From Candidatus Delongbacteria bacterium (GTDB lineage: Bacteria; UBA4055), in NCBI GenBank assembly GCA_016937995.1, contig JAFGVM010000090.1, positions 1 to 6,463 of the forward strand: a DNA stretch of 6,463 bases, read 5' to 3'. This document shows positions 5,698 to 6,463 of this stretch, in pieces; position 1 is the first letter of the stretch; each line of letters opens with the position of its first letter. Both the position numbers and the translations under genes were made by a program. The notes below the pieces were generated by a model. The model ran no database searches. It was not told where the DNA came from and saw only the letters and a list, made by a program, of their open reading frames with translations.

Positions 5698-6432
5698 TTA
5701 TCTGCTGTCAACTTCATTTGCGAGCTTGAAATAATCTTGAGCGCCCCATGAATCCGGTGCATACTCAAATATAGTTTTCATAAAGCTCGGTGCTTCTTTA
5801 AGGCTGACATCTTCTCTGATGTAGGTGTTAAACAGTTTCTCTCTAAAGAAGTCCTTTAGAATCGCGACCGTTTCGAGAGATATCTTTCTTTTTTCGTTGT
5901 AGTAAACAGGCAGCACACCCAGAATATCAAGGTTTTTATTATACGATTTGCTGACGCTGTCAATCATGCCCAGGATCTGATTAGCTCCGATCTGAGAAAG
6001 AAAATCCATCGATATGGGTATAACTACTTCATCGCAGTAAGTCAGAACATTTACATTGATAAGATTAATAGACGGCGCACAGTCGACGATCACATAATCC
6101 ACACCTTCAAGATGTGAAAGATTCTTTTTGAGCTTATATTCCTTACCCCATGTCTTCGTCATTTTTACTTCTGTATCGACAAGATATTTACCGCCTGAAG
6201 TGATAACATGAAGTTTTTCCCGGACTTTGACTATTGATGCTCTCCTTTTAAGTAAAAGATCGCACAGAGTTTTTTCCGGATTGACGTTGAACACGATCCC
6301 GATCGTGTTTTGAGGATCGCTGTCAATAAGGAGAACACTTCTTCCCATCAACGCTAACCCGTGAGCAAGATTGATCGAAGTAGTGGTCTTTCCGGTGCCG
6401 CCCTTTGAAGATAAAATCGCAATTTTACGCAT
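5698..6432 (-). CDS. ParA/Soj-type partition ATPase heading a pilus operon
   Basis: P-loop ATPase of the ParA/MinD (SIMIBI) family, probably a nucleoid- or membrane-patterning ATPase. Counting from a TTG two codons upstream of the chosen ATG, the deviant Walker A KGGTGKTT is at 12-19 with the signature Lys12, the switch I-like DSDPQ at 39-43, and Walker B VIVDCAPS at 116-123. The C-terminal half has the usual Soj layout: a GVLPVYYNEKRKIS stretch, a REDVSLKEAPS block, and the ending SWGAQDYFKLANEV. At about 245 residues it is a normal-length Soj-like protein without an N-terminal DNA-binding domain. It has no obvious MinD-type C-terminal amphipathic helix. I chose ATG 6432 because an AGG (6442-6440) lies 7 bases upstream; the in-frame TTG at 6438 is almost on top of that AGG. 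No parB follows. Relatives such as FlhG and TadZ/CpaE place polar machines, so a role in positioning the pilus is inferred from context. Chromosome or plasmid partition is the alternative. Confidence 0.95.
   Translation of the reverse strand: MRKIAILSSKGGTGKTTTSINLAHGLALMGRSVLLIDSDPQNTIGIVFNVNPEKTLCDLLLKRRASIVKVREKLHVITSGGKYLVDTEVKMTKTWGKEYKLKKNLSHLEGVDYVIVDCAPSINLINVNVLTYCDEVVIPISMDFLSQIGANQILGMIDSVSKSYNKNLDILGVLPVYYNEKRKISLETVAILKDFFREKLFNTYIREDVSLKEAPSFMKTIFEYAPDSWGAQDYFKLANEVDSR
6290..6309. repeat. Interrupted palindrome, 9-bp arms, inside the ParA gene
   Basis: On the plus strand AACACGATC (6290-6298) and GATCGTGTT (6301-6309) are perfect inverted repeats separated by CC. The dyad lies at codons encoding the NTIGIVF stretch after the DSDPQ motif. 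Its form resembles an operator or partition site, but it is within coding sequence and no binding protein is identified. Confidence 0.5.
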
Positions 6433-6439
6433 AATCAAA

Positions 6440-6442
6440 CCT
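6440..6442 (-). promoter_or_regulatory. Ribosome binding site deciding the ParA start
   Basis: AGG on the minus strand, 7 bases before ATG 6432 and only 1 base before the alternative TTG 6438. This spacing favours the ATG. The site is short, so the call is modest. Confidence 0.5.
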
Positions 6443-6463
6443 GTAACTTAATGTTCTTAACCA

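Noticed and set aside
1-6463. CRISPR arrays, tRNA or rRNA genes, transposases, attachment sites
   Set aside because: Looked for on both strands; no regularly spaced repeats, no cloverleaf or rRNA-like stretches, and no mobile-element proteins were seen.

Overview
The window comes from an AT-rich genome of a diderm bacterium: it encodes an outer-membrane secretin and a lipoprotein with a clear lipobox. All seven supportable genes lie on the minus strand and are packed head to tail, so the whole window reads as one operon transcribed from right to left. Its promoter would lie beyond the right edge, because only about 30 bases precede the first gene. The lineage cannot be fixed from sequence alone. 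The divergent pilus proteins and the base composition would fit an under-sampled phylum (an FCB-type or Delongbacteria-like group is my low-confidence guess).

Layout in transcription order: a Soj/ParA-type ATPase (6432-5698); PilM, an actin-fold cytoplasmic protein with a long disordered N-terminal extension (5675-4311); PilN (4290-3691) and PilO (3688-3110), bitopic inner-membrane proteins; a PilP/GspC-like membrane-anchored protein (3091-2396); a short PilQ-type secretin (2339-975); and a lipoprotein with a 5'-nucleotidase/UshA-like metallophosphatase fold (991-92). Gaps are 2 to 56 bases and the last two genes overlap. The final 91 bases (1-91) hold no gene and only weak terminator-like signals.

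Together, PilM-N-O-P-Q is the alignment subcomplex of a type IV pilus (or a closely related type II secretion machine). It links the cytoplasmic motor platform through the inner membrane and periplasm to the outer-membrane secretin. No pilin, motor ATPase, PilC or prepilin peptidase is in the window. The ParA ATPase at the front probably positions the machine in the cell. The lipoprotein at the end is probably an accessory.

The parts that look least ordinary are: (1) the lipoprotein, in which essentially every metal-ligand position of the metallophosphatase motifs reads Asn, suggesting a pseudoenzyme tied to the secretin; (2) PilM's roughly 97-residue N-terminal tail, which carries the same ten-residue motif twice with only synonymous DNA differences over its core; (3) PilM's eroded nucleotide-binding signatures; and (4) a 12-bp RNA hairpin in the signal-peptide codons of the lipoprotein, just after the secretin stop codon.
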